From an uncultured beta proteobacterium (GTDB lineage Bacteria > Pseudomonadota > Gammaproteobacteria > Burkholderiales > Burkholderiaceae_C): DNA of 43,032 nt. The stretch is taken from contig CAJAVE010000274.1 of the NCBI GenBank assembly GCA_903945325.1, positions 1 to 43,032 of the forward strand, in the 5' to 3' direction. Every line of letters starts with the position of its first letter. Within the stretch, counting starts at the first letter, position 1. Below are positions 18,227 to 27,866 of this stretch, piece after piece. The notes under the pieces were generated by a model. That model was not told the DNA's origin, did not search any database, and saw only the letters and a program-made list of their open reading frames with translations. A program made the position numbers and the translations under genes.

Positions 18227-18254
18227 TTGTCTTATGTCTTATATAAGATATGAT
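18227..18254 (+). promoter_or_regulatory. Candidate gntR promoter with operator-like palindrome
   Basis: TTGTCT (18227-18232) and TATGAT (18249-18254) are 16 bases apart. A perfect 12-bp palindrome TCTTATATAAGA (18237-18248) fills most of the spacer, and GTCTTAT is repeated in tandem at 18229-18242. An operator in this position would let the GntR protein repress its own gene and perhaps act on mdh too. Confidence 0.45.
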
Positions 18255-18304
18255 TCAGCATCAATTCGAGACTGACTCGAAGCTGACTTATTGAGTCGTT
18301 TTTC

Positions 18305-19114
18305 ATGTCCGCTACACCCGCCTCACTCACCGCAAGCACTGCCACGCCAGGCCCGGACATGAGCGCGTCGTCGGCCATGTCGCAACCAACGCCAGCCTTC
18401 AGTCCGCTGTATCAGCAAATCAAAGTTCTGATTTTGCAGAGCTTACAAGCTGGCGAATGGAAACCCAGCACTGCTATTCCCAGCGAGATGGAATTGGCTT
18501 CCCGCTTCAAGGTCAGCCAGGGCACTGTTCGCAAAGCAATCGACGAACTCGCATCTGAGAACCTGCTGGTCCGTCGCCAGGGCAAAGGCACTTTTGTCGC
18601 CACCCACGCCGAGCGCCAGATTCAATACCGGTTCCTGAAGTTGATTCCTGATAACGGCGATCCCAGCAGCGAAGGCCCGGCGCAACGCCAGATCATTGAT
18701 TGCAAGCGTTCGCGTGCGTCCGCCGAAGTGGCAAGAGCGCTTGCCATTCGCCAGGGAGATGCGGTGCTGCAAGTGCGCCGCGTGCTGTCGTTTGCATCCA
18801 CTCCCACCATTTTGGAAGACCTTTGGCTACCTGCCGCACCGTTCAAAGGGCTGACCGCCGAGCGCCTGCGGGACTACGATGGTCCGATGTACGCGCTGTT
18901 TGAGACCGAATTTGATGTGCGAATGGTACGGGCAGAAGAAAAAATTCGTGCTGTCTTGCCGGACACTGAGCAGTGTACCCTACTGAAAATCAGCCCGCAG
19001 TCACCTTTGCTGAGTGTGGAACGCACTGCCTATACCTACAACGACGTCCCCATGGAAATACGACGCGGCTTGTACCTGACCAACAAGCATTACTATCGGA
19101 ATGCCCTGAATTGA
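18305..19114 (+). CDS. GntR family transcriptional regulator, HutC/UTRA type
   Basis: A 269-residue DNA-binding regulator. After a Ser/Thr/Pro/Ala-rich N-terminal tail of about 35 residues comes the GntR winged helix: SPLYQQIKVLIL, IPSEMELASRFKVSQGTVRKA and LLVRRQGKGTFV, near residues 36-102. A UTRA ligand-binding domain follows to the C-terminus (PTILEDLWLPA, LLSVERTAYTYNDVPMEIRRG). It lies between the divergent mdh operon and sdhCDAB, so regulation of TCA genes is the obvious hypothesis. The ligand is unknown; a TCA organic acid is plausible. Confidence 0.88.
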   Translation: MSATPASLTASTATPGPDMSASSAMSQPTPAFSPLYQQIKVLILQSLQAGEWKPSTAIPSEMELASRFKVSQGTVRKAIDELASENLLVRRQGKGTFVATHAERQIQYRFLKLIPDNGDPSSEGPAQRQIIDCKRSRASAEVARALAIRQGDAVLQVRRVLSFASTPTILEDLWLPAAPFKGLTAERLRDYDGPMYALFETEFDVRMVRAEEKIRAVLPDTEQCTLLKISPQSPLLSVERTAYTYNDVPMEIRRGLYLTNKHYYRNALN

Positions 19115-19214
19115 ATACTTTGTTGATGCAAGTCCAGCGTCAGCCTGTTGCAGTGCAATAGAATTTTGCCTGAGCAGCAATAATTACATACGGTTACACC
19201 CAGAAAGCGCACCC

Positions 19215-19658
19215 ATGTCTGAGCTTAATCTAGCACCCCGAGCCAAACGGCCCGAATTCCGAAACATCAACGCCTTCAATGACCTGCCGGGGTACCGCTG
19301 GCCGTTGGCCGCCGTTGTGTCGGGCATGCACCGCGCCAGTGGCCTGATCATGTTCCTGTTGATGCCCTTCATCATCTGGATGTTTGATACATCGGTCAGT
19401 TCGGAATTTTCATTCGCGCGCTTCACGTCTGCGTTCACTAACGGCATCGGTTTTGTGCCTGGCATCCTGGTCAAACTGGTTGCCTTGGGGCTGATCTGGG
19501 CGTACCTGCACCACTTCTTTGCCGGCATGCGCCACATCCGCATGGACCTGTTTCATACGGTTACCAAGGAGGCAGGCAAGAAAACCGCTCAGTTAACCCT
19601 GGTTCTGAGTCTGGGCCTGACCGTGGTGTTGGGTGCCAAGCTGTTCGGCTTGTACTAG
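19215..19658 (+). CDS. sdhC: Succinate dehydrogenase cytochrome b556 subunit
   Basis: Membrane anchor of succinate dehydrogenase (complex II), 147 residues, with three hydrophobic spans. The segment GMHRASGLIMFLL and the heme-ligand region YLHHFFAGMRHIRMD are typical of SdhC. It starts 100 bases after the GntR gene; I could not fix a convincing promoter there. It is followed by sdhD after 47 bases. Confidence 0.94.
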   Translation: MSELNLAPRAKRPEFRNINAFNDLPGYRWPLAAVVSGMHRASGLIMFLLMPFIIWMFDTSVSSEFSFARFTSAFTNGIGFVPGILVKLVALGLIWAYLHHFFAGMRHIRMDLFHTVTKEAGKKTAQLTLVLSLGLTVVLGAKLFGLY

Positions 19659-19705
19659 ACATCCCCCGTTTAACCGTACCCGATTTATCCCTTCAGGAAT
19701 TCAAC

Positions 19706-20071
19706 ATGTCTGTTAACTATGGCTCCAAGCGCATCGTCGTTGGTGCGCACTATGGCCTGCGCGATTGGTTGGCGCAGCGCGTCACCGGTCTTCTGATGGC
19801 GCTTTTTACCGCCATCGTCCTGGCTCAGGTTCTTTTCACAAAAGGGACCATCGGCTACGACAAATGGGCGGGCATCTTTTCTGCGCAGTGGATGAAGACC
19901 CTGACCTTCTGCGTCATCATTGCCCTGCTTTACCACGTTTGGGTGGGTATGCGTGAAATTTTTATGGACTACATCCAGCCCGTCTATTTGCGCCTTGCGC
20001 TGCAGGTTTTCTCCATTGTCTGGCTCGTGGGCTGTGCGGGCTGGGCCATCCAGGTCCTGTGGCGCCTTTGA
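19706..20071 (+). CDS. sdhD: Succinate dehydrogenase membrane anchor subunit
   Basis: The second membrane anchor of complex II, 121 residues with three hydrophobic spans. It contains HYGLRDWLAQRVTGLLMALF near the N-terminus and ALLYHVWVGMREIFMDYIQP, which carries the heme-ligand His and quinone-site Asp-Tyr. Co-transcribed with sdhC and sdhA. Confidence 0.94.
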   Translation: MSVNYGSKRIVVGAHYGLRDWLAQRVTGLLMALFTAIVLAQVLFTKGTIGYDKWAGIFSAQWMKTLTFCVIIALLYHVWVGMREIFMDYIQPVYLRLALQVFSIVWLVGCAGWAIQVLWRL

Positions 20072-20098
20072 TCCCATCGACTTACTGAGGCTGATTTC

Positions 20099-21889
20099 AT
20101 GACCTACCCTGTTACAACAAGAAAATTTGACGTCGTTATCGTCGGTGCTGGCGGCTCCGGCATGCGCGCATCGCTGCAACTGGCCCGCGCTGGACTGAAC
20201 GTCGCAGTCCTGTCCAAAGTGTTTCCCACTCGCTCCCACACCGTTGCTGCACAGGGGGGCATTGGCGCCTCACTGGGAAACATGAACGACGATAACTGGC
20301 ACTATCACTTCTACGACACCATCAAGGGTTCCGACTGGCTGGGCGACCAGGACGCCATTGAGTTCATGTGCCGTGAAGCACCCAAGGTCGTCTACGACCT
20401 GGAACACATGGGGATGCCGTTCGACCGCAACCCCGATGGAACGATTTACCAGCGCCCTTTTGGCGGCCACACAGCCAACTATGGTGAAAAAGCTGTCGAG
20501 CGCGCCTGCGCTGCGGCCGACCGTACCGGCCACGCCATGCTGCACACGCTGTACCAGAAGAATGTCGAAGCCAAGACCAGCTTCTTCGTCGAATGGATGG
20601 CGCTGGACCTGATTCGCGACTCCGAAGGCGACGTGGTCGGCGTCACCGCACTGGAAATGGAAACCGGCGATCTGCATGTGTTGCACGCCAAGACCGTGCT
20701 ACTGGCCACCGGCGGTGCAGGCCGCATCTTCGCAGCCTCGACCAATGCCTTCATCAACACCGGTGACGGCCTGGGCATGGCGGCCCGTGCCGGCATCCCG
20801 CTGGAAGACATGGAGTTCTGGCAGTTCCACCCCACCGGCGTCGCGGGTGCCGGTGTGTTGCTGACTGAGGGTTGCCGTGGCGAAGGCGCCATTTTGCTCA
20901 ACAGCAACGGCGAACGCTTCATGGAGCGCTACGCCCCGACCTTGAAGGACCTCGCTCCGCGCGACTTTGTGTCGCGCTCCATGGACCAGGAAATCAAGGA
21001 AGGCCGTGGCTGCGGTCCCAACAAGGACTACGTGCTGCTCAAGCTCGACCACCTGGGTGCAGAAACCATCCACAAGCGCCTGCCATCGGTGTATGAGATT
21101 GGCGTCAACTTCGCCAATGTGGACATTACCCGCGAACCCATTCCCGTCGTGCCGACTATCCACTACCAGATGGGTGGCATTCCTACCAACGTCAATGGAC
21201 AAGTTGTAGTTCCCAAAGGCGATGTGCACAATGCCGTCGTCAATGGTCTGTATGCGGTGGGCGAATGCTCTTGCGTCAGCGTGCACGGCGCCAATCGACT
21301 GGGCACCAACTCGCTATTGGACCTGCTGGTATTCGGGCGCGCGGCCGGCAACCACATTGTGGATTTCGCCAGTAAAACCAGGGCGCACAAGCCACTGCCT
21401 GCTGATGCAGCCGAACGTACCATTGCACGCCTCGCTCGCCTGGACAACTCAACCAGCGGCGAGTACGCACAAAATGTGGCCGACGACTTGCGCGCCAGCA
21501 TGCAATTGCACGCAGGTGTGTTCCGCACCCAAAAGAGCATGGACGAAGGGGTAGTCAAGATTGCTGAGTTGCGCAAACGCGTCAACGCGATCACCTTGAA
21601 GGACAAATCCAAAATCTTCAACACCGCACGGATTGAAGCGCTGGAAGTAGACAACCTGATTGAAGCGGCTCAGGCGACTATCGTGTCGGCAGCAGCACGA
21701 CATGAAAGCCGCGGTGCCCATACAGTGGATGATTACAACGATACACCCGAACATCCCAATGGTCGTAACGACACCGACTGGCACAAGCACACACTGTGGC
21801 ACAGCGAGAGCAATTCGCTGAGCTACAAGCCGGTGCAAATGAAACCGTTGACGGTTGAGTCCGTGCCACTCAAAGTTCGTACATTCTGA
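20099..21889 (+). CDS. sdhA: Succinate dehydrogenase flavoprotein subunit
   Basis: The catalytic FAD subunit of complex II, 596 residues, which oxidises succinate to fumarate. The FAD Rossmann motif GAGGSG is at residues 16-21. The covalent FAD attachment histidine is H47 in RSHTVAAQGG. The active-site region HPTGVAGAGVLLTEG and the C-terminal capping segment TDWHKHTLWH are present. Full length. Confidence 0.97.
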   Translation: MTYPVTTRKFDVVIVGAGGSGMRASLQLARAGLNVAVLSKVFPTRSHTVAAQGGIGASLGNMNDDNWHYHFYDTIKGSDWLGDQDAIEFMCREAPKVVYDLEHMGMPFDRNPDGTIYQRPFGGHTANYGEKAVERACAAADRTGHAMLHTLYQKNVEAKTSFFVEWMALDLIRDSEGDVVGVTALEMETGDLHVLHAKTVLLATGGAGRIFAASTNAFINTGDGLGMAARAGIPLEDMEFWQFHPTGVAGAGVLLTEGCRGEGAILLNSNGERFMERYAPTLKDLAPRDFVSRSMDQEIKEGRGCGPNKDYVLLKLDHLGAETIHKRLPSVYEIGVNFANVDITREPIPVVPTIHYQMGGIPTNVNGQVVVPKGDVHNAVVNGLYAVGECSCVSVHGANRLGTNSLLDLLVFGRAAGNHIVDFASKTRAHKPLPADAAERTIARLARLDNSTSGEYAQNVADDLRASMQLHAGVFRTQKSMDEGVVKIAELRKRVNAITLKDKSKIFNTARIEALEVDNLIEAAQATIVSAAARHESRGAHTVDDYNDTPEHPNGRNDTDWHKHTLWHSESNSLSYKPVQMKPLTVESVPLKVRTF

Positions 21890-21906
21890 GAGATTGAGGA
21901 ATACCT

Positions 21907-22611
21907 ATGACCAAACGCACTTTCTCCATCTACCGTTATGATCCGGACAAGGACGCCAAGCCCTACATGCAGACCATCGAGGTCGAGCTGGACGGCAGTG
22001 AACGAATGTTGCTCGACGCCTTGATGAAACTCAAGGCCCTGGACCCCACCATCTCCTTCCGTCGCTCGTGCCGCGAAGGCGTGTGCGGTTCAGACGCGAT
22101 GAACATCAACGGCAAGAATGGTCTAGCCTGCCTGACCAATATGCTGACGTTGCCGGGTACCATTGTGCTCAAGCCGCTACCTGGCCTGCCGGTCATCCGC
22201 GACCTGATCGTGGACATGACACAGTTCTTCAAGCAGTACAACTCGATCAAGCCGTATTTGATTAACAGCACGGTGCCGCCTGAAAAGGAACGTCTGCAGA
22301 GCCCTGAAGAGCGCGAAGAGCTCAACGGCCTGTACGAATGCATCCTGTGCGCCAGTTGCTCCACCAGCTGCCCCAGTTTCTGGTGGAATCCCGACAAATT
22401 TGTGGGTCCTGCTGGTTTGCTCCAGGCGTATCGATTCCTGGCCGACAGTCGCGACCAGGCGACGGCTGAGCGTCTGGACAATCTGGAAGACCCCTATCGT
22501 CTATTCCGTTGCCACACTATCATGAACTGTGTGGACGTCTGCCCCAAGGGGCTGAATCCGACCAAGGCGATTGGCAAGATCAAGGAAATGATGGTGATGC
22601 GCACCGTTTGA
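21907..22611 (+). CDS. sdhB: Succinate dehydrogenase iron-sulfur subunit
   Basis: The electron-transfer subunit of complex II, 234 residues. The 2Fe-2S ligands are C55, C60, D63 and C75, the same set as E. coli SdhB with an Asp in place of one Cys. Two further clusters use [15 protein letters not shown] and [17 protein letters not shown]. It follows sdhA by 17 bases and precedes sdhE by one base. Confidence 0.97.
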   Translation: MTKRTFSIYRYDPDKDAKPYMQTIEVELDGSERMLLDALMKLKALDPTISFRRSCREGVCGSDAMNINGKNGLACLTNMLTLPGTIVLKPLPGLPVIRDLIVDMTQFFKQYNSIKPYLINSTVPPEKERLQSPEEREELNGLYECILCASCSTSCPSFWWNPDKFVGPAGLLQAYRFLADSRDQATAERLDNLEDPYRLFRCHTIMNCVDVCPKGLNPTKAIGKIKEMMVMRTV

Positions 22612-22612
22612 T

Positions 22613-22897
22613 ATGCCCGTGACCGATGGATTATTGGATGAACGCGGACTGAGCAAGTTGAAATGGCGGTGTCGCCGTGGACTTCTGGAAAACGATCTCT
22701 TTATCGAGCGTTTTTTTAAGCGGTTCAGTGATACGTTGACGATACGCCAGGCGACGGCTTTGGGTTTATTGATGGACCTCAGTGACAATGATTTACTGGA
22801 CGTCCAACTGGCACGGAAATCGCTGGCACAGGTGGCAATCCCTCTGGACCGCGAAGACGTGCATGAAGTTTTGAGTATGTTGAGACTAAACTGTTGA
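22613..22897 (+). CDS. sdhE: FAD assembly factor SdhE
   Basis: A 94-residue SdhE/Sdh5 (DUF339, formerly YgfY) protein that helps attach FAD to SdhA. The conserved motif [15 protein letters not shown] near residues 21-35 includes the RGxxE signature needed for flavinylation. Its start is one base after the sdhB stop, so translation is probably coupled. Confidence 0.92.
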   Translation: MPVTDGLLDERGLSKLKWRCRRGLLENDLFIERFFKRFSDTLTIRQATALGLLMDLSDNDLLDVQLARKSLAQVAIPLDREDVHEVLSMLRLNC

Positions 22898-22907
22898 AAG
22901 GTCGAAA

Positions 22908-24218
22908 ATGAAACTAGCTGACAACAAAGCCACTCTGTCATTCAGTAATGGCAGCCCCAGTGTTGAATTACCCGTATATCAAGGCAGTGTCGGACCGGAT
23001 GTTGTGGACATTCGAAAGCTGTATGCGCAAACCGGCATGTTCACCTACGACCCCGGCTTCCTGTCTACGGCGTCATGCCAGTCCGCCATCACCTATATCG
23101 ATGGCGACAAGGGCGAGTTGCTGTACCGTGGTTACCCAATTGAGCAGTTGGCTACCAACTGTGATTTCATGGAAACCTGCCATCTCTTGCTATATGGCAA
23201 CCTGCCCAACGCAGCAGGTAAGACCGAATTCACCAAGCGCGTGGCCAACCATACGATGGTCAATGAGCAGATGCAATTTTTCCTGAGAGGCTTTCGACGT
23301 GATGCGCATCCCATGGCCATCATGACCGGTCTGGTGGGCGCCTTGTCGGCTTTCTACCATGACAGCACCGACATTAACAACCCGGAGCACCGCGAAGTGT
23401 CCGCCATTAGGTTGATCGCAAAGATGCCTACGCTGGTTGCCATGGCGTACAAGTACAGCGCAGGTCAGCCCTATATGTACCCCAAAAACAACCTGAGCTA
23501 TGCGGGCAACTTCCTGCACATGATGTTTGCCACACCGTGCGAGGAATACGTGGTTAACCCCGTGATCGAACGCGCCTTGGACCGCATTTTTGTGCTCCAC
23601 GCCGACCACGAGCAAAACGCATCGACATCCACCGTTCGATTGTGTGGCAGCTCAGGCACCAACCCCTTTGCGGCGATTGCTGCGGGCGTGGCCTGCCTAT
23701 GGGGACCAGCCCATGGTGGCGCCAACGAGGCATGCCTGAACATGCTGGAAGACATCCAGAAGATGGGTGGCATCTCCAAAGTCGGCCAGTTCATGGAACA
23801 GGTTAAAGACAAGAACTCCGGCGTCAAGCTGATGGGTTTTGGTCACCGGGTTTACAAAAACTACGATCCACGCGCCAAGCTCATGCAGGAAACCTGCAAA
23901 GAAGTTCTGGCGGCACTGGGCCTAGAAAACGATCCATTGTTCAAACTGGCCATGGCCTTGGAAAAAATTGCGCTCGAAGACGAGTACTTTGTTTCACGCA
24001 AGCTCTATCCCAACGTAGACTTTTACTCCGGAATCGTTCAGCGTGCCATCGGCATTCCTGTCGGATTGTTTACCGCAGTTTTCGCACTAGCACGCACCGT
24101 GGGTTGGATTGCTCAACTTAATGAGATGATCGGCGACCCTGAATACAAGATTGGCCGCCCACGCCAGTTGTTCACTGGTTCGGTTCGCCGTGACGTACTG
24201 CCGATTACGCAACGATAA
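22908..24218 (+). CDS. gltA: Citrate synthase
   Basis: Type II hexameric-type citrate synthase, 436 residues, which condenses acetyl-CoA with oxaloacetate. Catalytic residues are in [10 protein letters not shown] (His), [14 protein letters not shown] (His) and NVDFYSGI (Asp). It starts 10 bases after sdhE and is the last gene of gntR-sdhCDAB-sdhE-gltA; a strong terminator follows. Confidence 0.97.
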   Translation: MKLADNKATLSFSNGSPSVELPVYQGSVGPDVVDIRKLYAQTGMFTYDPGFLSTASCQSAITYIDGDKGELLYRGYPIEQLATNCDFMETCHLLLYGNLPNAAGKTEFTKRVANHTMVNEQMQFFLRGFRRDAHPMAIMTGLVGALSAFYHDSTDINNPEHREVSAIRLIAKMPTLVAMAYKYSAGQPYMYPKNNLSYAGNFLHMMFATPCEEYVVNPVIERALDRIFVLHADHEQNASTSTVRLCGSSGTNPFAAIAAGVACLWGPAHGGANEACLNMLEDIQKMGGISKVGQFMEQVKDKNSGVKLMGFGHRVYKNYDPRAKLMQETCKEVLAALGLENDPLFKLAMALEKIALEDEYFVSRKLYPNVDFYSGIVQRAIGIPVGLFTAVFALARTVGWIAQLNEMIGDPEYKIGRPRQLFTGSVRRDVLPITQR

Positions 24219-24239
24219 AAACCGTCGCAGTCGAACATC

Positions 24240-24264
24240 AGCCCGCCTTGCGCGGGCTTTTTTT
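24240..24264 (+). terminator. Intrinsic terminator of the sdh-gltA operon
   Basis: AGCCCGC and GCGGGCT form a 7-bp GC-rich stem with a 5-base loop, followed by a run of seven T including the last stem base. Confidence 0.9.
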
Positions 24265-24310
24265 GTGCGTCTCCAGTGTGCACCAGGTAGGTTCCTGACA
24301 CGGCCCCGCG

Positions 24311-24316
24311 TATAAA
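24311..24316 (+). promoter_or_regulatory. Candidate -10 element of the leuC operon
   Basis: TATAAA lies 27 bases upstream of the leuC ATG, in a stretch after the gltA terminator. No convincing -35 stands at the expected distance. A GAAAGA ribosome binding site follows. Confidence 0.35.
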
Positions 24317-24343
24317 ATGGAAAGCTCGACTGAAAGACCCCAC

Positions 24344-25792
24344 ATGGCACGCACCCTGTACGACAAGCTCTGGGACGAACACGTCGTCCACACCGAAGAG
24401 GATGGAACCGCCGTTCTCTACATTGACCGCCATCTGGTGCATGAAGTGACCAGTCCGCAAGCCTTTGAAGGCCTGCGCCAAGCCGGGCGCAAAGTGTGGC
24501 GGGTCAGTTCCATTGTCGCAACGGCTGACCACAACACACCAACAACCGGCTGGGACCGCGGATACGACGGCATAACCGACCCTACCAGCAAAGAACAGGT
24601 CACCACACTGGACAGCAACATCGCCGAGTTCGGTTCGGCTGCCTACTTCCCCTTCCTCTCCAAGCGCCAGGGAATTGTGCACGTCATTGGCCCGGAGAAT
24701 GGCGCCACGCTGCCGGGCATGACCGTTGTCTGCGGCGACTCCCACACATCCACGCACGGAGCGTTCGGAGCCCTGGCACACGGCATTGGCACCAGCGAAG
24801 TCGAGCACGTCATGGCAACCCAGACGCTGCTGGCTAAAAAGGCCAAGAACCTGTTGATCAAAGTTAATGGCGTTGCCGTACGCGGCGTGACGGCCAAGGA
24901 TATTGTCTTGGCCATAATTGGCAAGATTGGCACGGCAGGCGGCACCGGGTACACCATCGAATTCGGTGGGTCGGCCATCCGCGCCCTTTCCATGGAAGGC
25001 CGTATGACAGTTTGCAACATGGCCATCGAAGCCGGTGCACGAGCTGGCCTGGTCGCCGTGGACGACAAAACCATTGACTATGTGCGCGGGCGCCCCCTCG
25101 CCCCCGGCCACAGCGCCGCCAACGGAACGGCTGCGGCAGTGGAGTGGGACCAGGCCGTGGCCTACTGGCGCACACTGCATTCCGATGCCGACGCGACGTT
25201 TGACGCGGTTGTGGAATTGGACGCTTCCCAGATTGTTCCGCAGGTGACTTGGGGCACGTCTCCCGAGATGGTTCTGGGCATCGACGGACGTGTGCCCGAC
25301 CCGGACAAGGAGAAAGACAACAACAAGCGCGGCGCCATCGAGCGCGCCTTGGTCTATATGGATCTGGAGCCCGGCAAGGCATTGAATGACTTGTTCGTTG
25401 ACAAGGTGTTTATCGGCTCCTGCACCAACAGCCGCATTGAAGACATGCGAGAAGCTGCTGCCATCGTCAAGACTCTGGGCCGCAAAGTTGCCAAGAACAT
25501 CAAACTGGCTCTGGTCGTGCCCGGATCCGGCCTGGTGAAGGCGCAGGCCGAAAAGGAAGGTCTGCACGAAATCTTCAAGACAGCTGGCTTTGAATGGCGC
25601 GAACCTGGCTGCTCCATGTGTCTGGCGATGAACGCTGACCGCCTGGAGCCCGGAGAGCGCTGCGCATCCACCAGCAACCGCAACTTTGAAGGGCGCCAGG
25701 GCGGCGGTGGGCGCACCCATCTGGTGAGCCCCGCCATGGCTGCTGCGACCGCGATTCACGGTCACTTTGTCGATGTGCGTCAATTCAGTTGA
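24344..25792 (+). CDS. leuC: 3-isopropylmalate dehydratase large subunit
   Basis: Large subunit of isopropylmalate isomerase in leucine synthesis, 482 residues, with a 4Fe-4S cluster held by cysteines in [12 protein letters not shown] and [30 protein letters not shown] is a typical aconitase-family motif. I chose the ATG at 24344 ([13 protein letters not shown]); an upstream in-frame start at 24317 lacks support. leuD does not follow directly: a small lipoprotein gene stands between the two subunits. Confidence 0.96.
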   Translation: MARTLYDKLWDEHVVHTEEDGTAVLYIDRHLVHEVTSPQAFEGLRQAGRKVWRVSSIVATADHNTPTTGWDRGYDGITDPTSKEQVTTLDSNIAEFGSAAYFPFLSKRQGIVHVIGPENGATLPGMTVVCGDSHTSTHGAFGALAHGIGTSEVEHVMATQTLLAKKAKNLLIKVNGVAVRGVTAKDIVLAIIGKIGTAGGTGYTIEFGGSAIRALSMEGRMTVCNMAIEAGARAGLVAVDDKTIDYVRGRPLAPGHSAANGTAAAVEWDQAVAYWRTLHSDADATFDAVVELDASQIVPQVTWGTSPEMVLGIDGRVPDPDKEKDNNKRGAIERALVYMDLEPGKALNDLFVDKVFIGSCTNSRIEDMREAAAIVKTLGRKVAKNIKLALVVPGSGLVKAQAEKEGLHEIFKTAGFEWREPGCSMCLAMNADRLEPGERCASTSNRNFEGRQGGGGRTHLVSPAMAAATAIHGHFVDVRQFS

Positions 25793-25817
25793 AACCCTTC
25801 ACTCAAGAGGAAAAGCC

Positions 25818-25946
25818 ATGAAGTACCTGATGACCCTATTGGTCGTGTCCACAGCCCTTCTGCTGAGCGCATGCAACACCGTCAAAGGCGTGGGACAAGA
25901 TATTCAAAAGGCGGGCGAAAAAATCGAAGGTGCTGCCAAAAAATGA
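25818..25946 (+). CDS. Entericidin A/B-like small lipoprotein
   Basis: A 42-residue lipoprotein precursor. The N-terminus [19 protein letters not shown] is a lipoprotein signal peptide with lipobox LSAC, giving a mature peptide of 24 residues beginning [20 protein letters not shown]. The mature part matches the entericidin pattern (CNTxxGxGxDIxxxGxxIxxxA). AGAGGAAAAG precedes the ATG. Its stop overlaps the leuD start (ATGA), so leuD translation is probably coupled to it. In E. coli entericidins form a toxin/antidote-like pair near the growth-arrest pathway; only one such gene is here, and its role in this operon is unknown. Confidence 0.88.
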   Translation: MKYLMTLLVVSTALLLSACNTVKGVGQDIQKAGEKIEGAAKK

Positions 25947-26593
25947 ACCCATTTACTATCCTCCAAGGTCTGGTGGCACCCATGGACCGTGAGAACGTCG
26001 ACACGGATGCCATCATTCCCAAGCAGTTCCTGAAATCCATCCGTCGCACTGGGTTTGGCCAGAACCTGTTCGATGAATGGCGCTATCTGGATGCCGGCTT
26101 TCCCGGCCAGGAACCTGCCAGCCGCCGCCCTAACCCGGACTTTGTGTTGAACCAGCCACGCTACCAGGGTGCATCCATCCTGCTGGCGCGCAAGAACTTT
26201 GGCTGCGGGTCGTCACGCGAACATGCACCTTGGGCCCTCGAGCAATACGGGTTTCGCGCACTGATCGCCCCCAGTTATGCCGACATCTTTTTCAACAATA
26301 GCTTTAAGAACGGCATCCTGCCCATCGTATTGAGCGAGGCACAGGTGGATCAGTTGTTCAGCGAAGCCCTGGCATTCCCGGGCTACCAACTCACGATTGA
26401 TCTGGAACGCCAGGTCGTGGTGAAGCCCCAGGGCGAAGAAATTCCATTTGATGTGCAGGCATTTCGCAAGTATTGCCTGCTCAACGGATTTGACGACATC
26501 GGACTAACCCTGCGCCACGCGGACAAGATCAAATCCTTCGAAGCCCAACGCCTTGCACAAAAACCGTGGCTAGCCCACGCAATGACTATCTAG
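25943..26593 (+). CDS. leuD: 3-isopropylmalate dehydratase small subunit
   Basis: Small subunit of isopropylmalate isomerase, 216 residues, with [16 protein letters not shown] near the N-terminus and the substrate-binding segment [15 protein letters not shown] chose the ATG at 25943, which overlaps the TGA of the entericidin-like gene; the frame is open upstream but homology starts at MNPFTILQG. It is followed by leuB after 6 bases. Confidence 0.96.
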   Translation: MNPFTILQGLVAPMDRENVDTDAIIPKQFLKSIRRTGFGQNLFDEWRYLDAGFPGQEPASRRPNPDFVLNQPRYQGASILLARKNFGCGSSREHAPWALEQYGFRALIAPSYADIFFNNSFKNGILPIVLSEAQVDQLFSEALAFPGYQLTIDLERQVVVKPQGEEIPFDVQAFRKYCLLNGFDDIGLTLRHADKIKSFEAQRLAQKPWLAHAMTI

Positions 26594-26599
26594 GATGCT

Positions 26600-27682
26600 A
26601 TGAAAATCGCAGTATTGCCGGGCGACGGCATCGGTACCGAAATCGTGGCCGAGGCCGTCAAGGTCTTGAATGTGCTGGGCCTGCCCCTGGAAATGGAATC
26701 CGCCCTGGTGGGAGGCGCGGCCTTCGAGGCCCACGGCCACCCATTGCCCGAATCCACGCTGAAGCTGGCAATGGATGCTGACGCTGTGCTGTTTGGCGCA
26801 GTCGGTGACTGGAAATATGACAAACTGGACCGCCCCCTGCGCCCCGAACAAGCCATCCTGGGCCTGCGCAAGAACCTGGGCCTGTTCGCCAACTTCCGCC
26901 CCGCGATCTGCTACGAACAACTGGTCGGTGCGTCCAGTCTGAAGCCCGAATTGATCTCTGGTCTGGACATCCTGATCATCCGCGAACTGACCGGTGATAT
27001 CTACTTTGGCCAGCCGCGCGGACGCCGCATTGCCACCGACGGCCACTTCCCCGGTGCCGAGGAAGCTTATGACACCATGCGCTACAGCAAGCCCGAGATC
27101 GAGCGCATTGCCCACGTCGCCTTCCAGGCGGCGCGCAAGCGCAAAGCAATGGGCAAGGAGGGGCGTGTTACCAGCGTGGACAAGGCCAATGTGCTGGAGA
27201 CCTTCCAGTTCTGGAAAGACGTGGTTTCCGAAGTTGGCCTGCAGTATCCGGACGTCGAACTAGACCACATGTACGTCGACAACGCGGCCATGCAACTGGT
27301 CAAGGCGCCCAAGCGTTTTGACGTGGTGGTGACCGGTAATATGTTTGGCGACATCCTGTCGGACGAAGCCTCCATGCTGACCGGCTCCATCGGCATGCTG
27401 CCCTCGGCCAGTTTGAACGCCAGCAACCAGGGCCTGTACGAACCCAGCCACGGCAGCGCACCCGATATTGCTGGCAAAGGCATCGCCAACCCGCTGGCCA
27501 CGATCCTGAGTGCAGCCATGATGCTGCGCTTCAGCCTGAACCAGGAAGCCTCTGCCCAGCGCATCGAAGCTGCGGTGCAAAAGGTGCTGGCACAAGGACT
27601 GCGCACCGCCGACATCTACAGTGAAGGCACGACCCGCGTCAGCACCCGCGAGATGGGCGACGCGGTTGTCAAGGCCTTGTAA
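26600..27682 (+). CDS. leuB: 3-isopropylmalate dehydrogenase
   Basis: NAD-dependent oxidative decarboxylation of 3-isopropylmalate in leucine synthesis, 360 residues. It starts [15 protein letters not shown], with active-site segments [14 protein letters not shown] and the metal/NAD segment [23 protein letters not shown], then [18 protein letters not shown]. leuA is not in this window. The stop is followed by 24 bases and then the candidate asd leader ORF. Confidence 0.97.
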   Translation: MKIAVLPGDGIGTEIVAEAVKVLNVLGLPLEMESALVGGAAFEAHGHPLPESTLKLAMDADAVLFGAVGDWKYDKLDRPLRPEQAILGLRKNLGLFANFRPAICYEQLVGASSLKPELISGLDILIIRELTGDIYFGQPRGRRIATDGHFPGAEEAYDTMRYSKPEIERIAHVAFQAARKRKAMGKEGRVTSVDKANVLETFQFWKDVVSEVGLQYPDVELDHMYVDNAAMQLVKAPKRFDVVVTGNMFGDILSDEASMLTGSIGMLPSASLNASNQGLYEPSHGSAPDIAGKGIANPLATILSAAMMLRFSLNQEASAQRIEAAVQKVLAQGLRTADIYSEGTTRVSTREMGDAVVKAL

Positions 27683-27706
27683 GGGCCTGGCATACAATCG
27701 ACTCCC

Positions 27707-27823
27707 ATGCAAACCAATCACCCCGTTTCCCTGCCACTGCCCCTCTGCGGCAGTACAGGCGCGCGGGTGGGTGTTTCGTTGGCTCTGCCTGCGACCACCA
27801 AGACGACAACCATTAAAGGCTAA
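27707..27823 (+). CDS. Candidate threonine-rich leader peptide upstream of asd
   Basis: A 38-codon ORF starting MQTNHPVSLPLPLCG and ending ALPATTKTTTIKG. Codons 30-37 read Thr-Thr-Lys-Thr-Thr-Thr-Ile-Lys: five Thr, two Lys, one Ile, all end products derived from the aspartate-semialdehyde made by the next gene. Its stop lies three bases before a 12-bp stem. This matches the logic of the thr operon leader. There is no close ribosome binding site, but TACAAT (27693-27698) ends 8 bases before the ATG, so transcription could begin at or next to the ATG (leaderless), or it may be read from the leuB transcript. It could also be a chance ORF. Confidence 0.5.
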   Translation: MQTNHPVSLPLPLCGSTGARVGVSLALPATTKTTTIKG

Positions 27824-27826
27824 ACA

Positions 27827-27866
27827 GCCCGGTTCGTCGCGCCCATCCCGGCCAGACGAGCCGGGC
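27827..27866 (+). promoter_or_regulatory. Stem-loop between the leader ORF and asd
   Basis: GCCCGGTTCGTC (27827-27838) pairs with GACGAGCCGGGC (27855-27866) over 12 bp with one G-T wobble and a 16-base loop. T-runs follow at 27880-27883 and 27890-27894, not directly after the stem, so it is not a textbook terminator. The loop holds CCCATCCC, which can pair with GGGTGGG inside the leader ORF (27765-27771) as an alternative structure. Confidence 0.5.

Noticed and set aside
24113-25783. 556-codon minus-strand ORF over gltA and leuC
   Set aside because: Crosses two real genes and a terminator on the opposite strand and has no recognisable motif.
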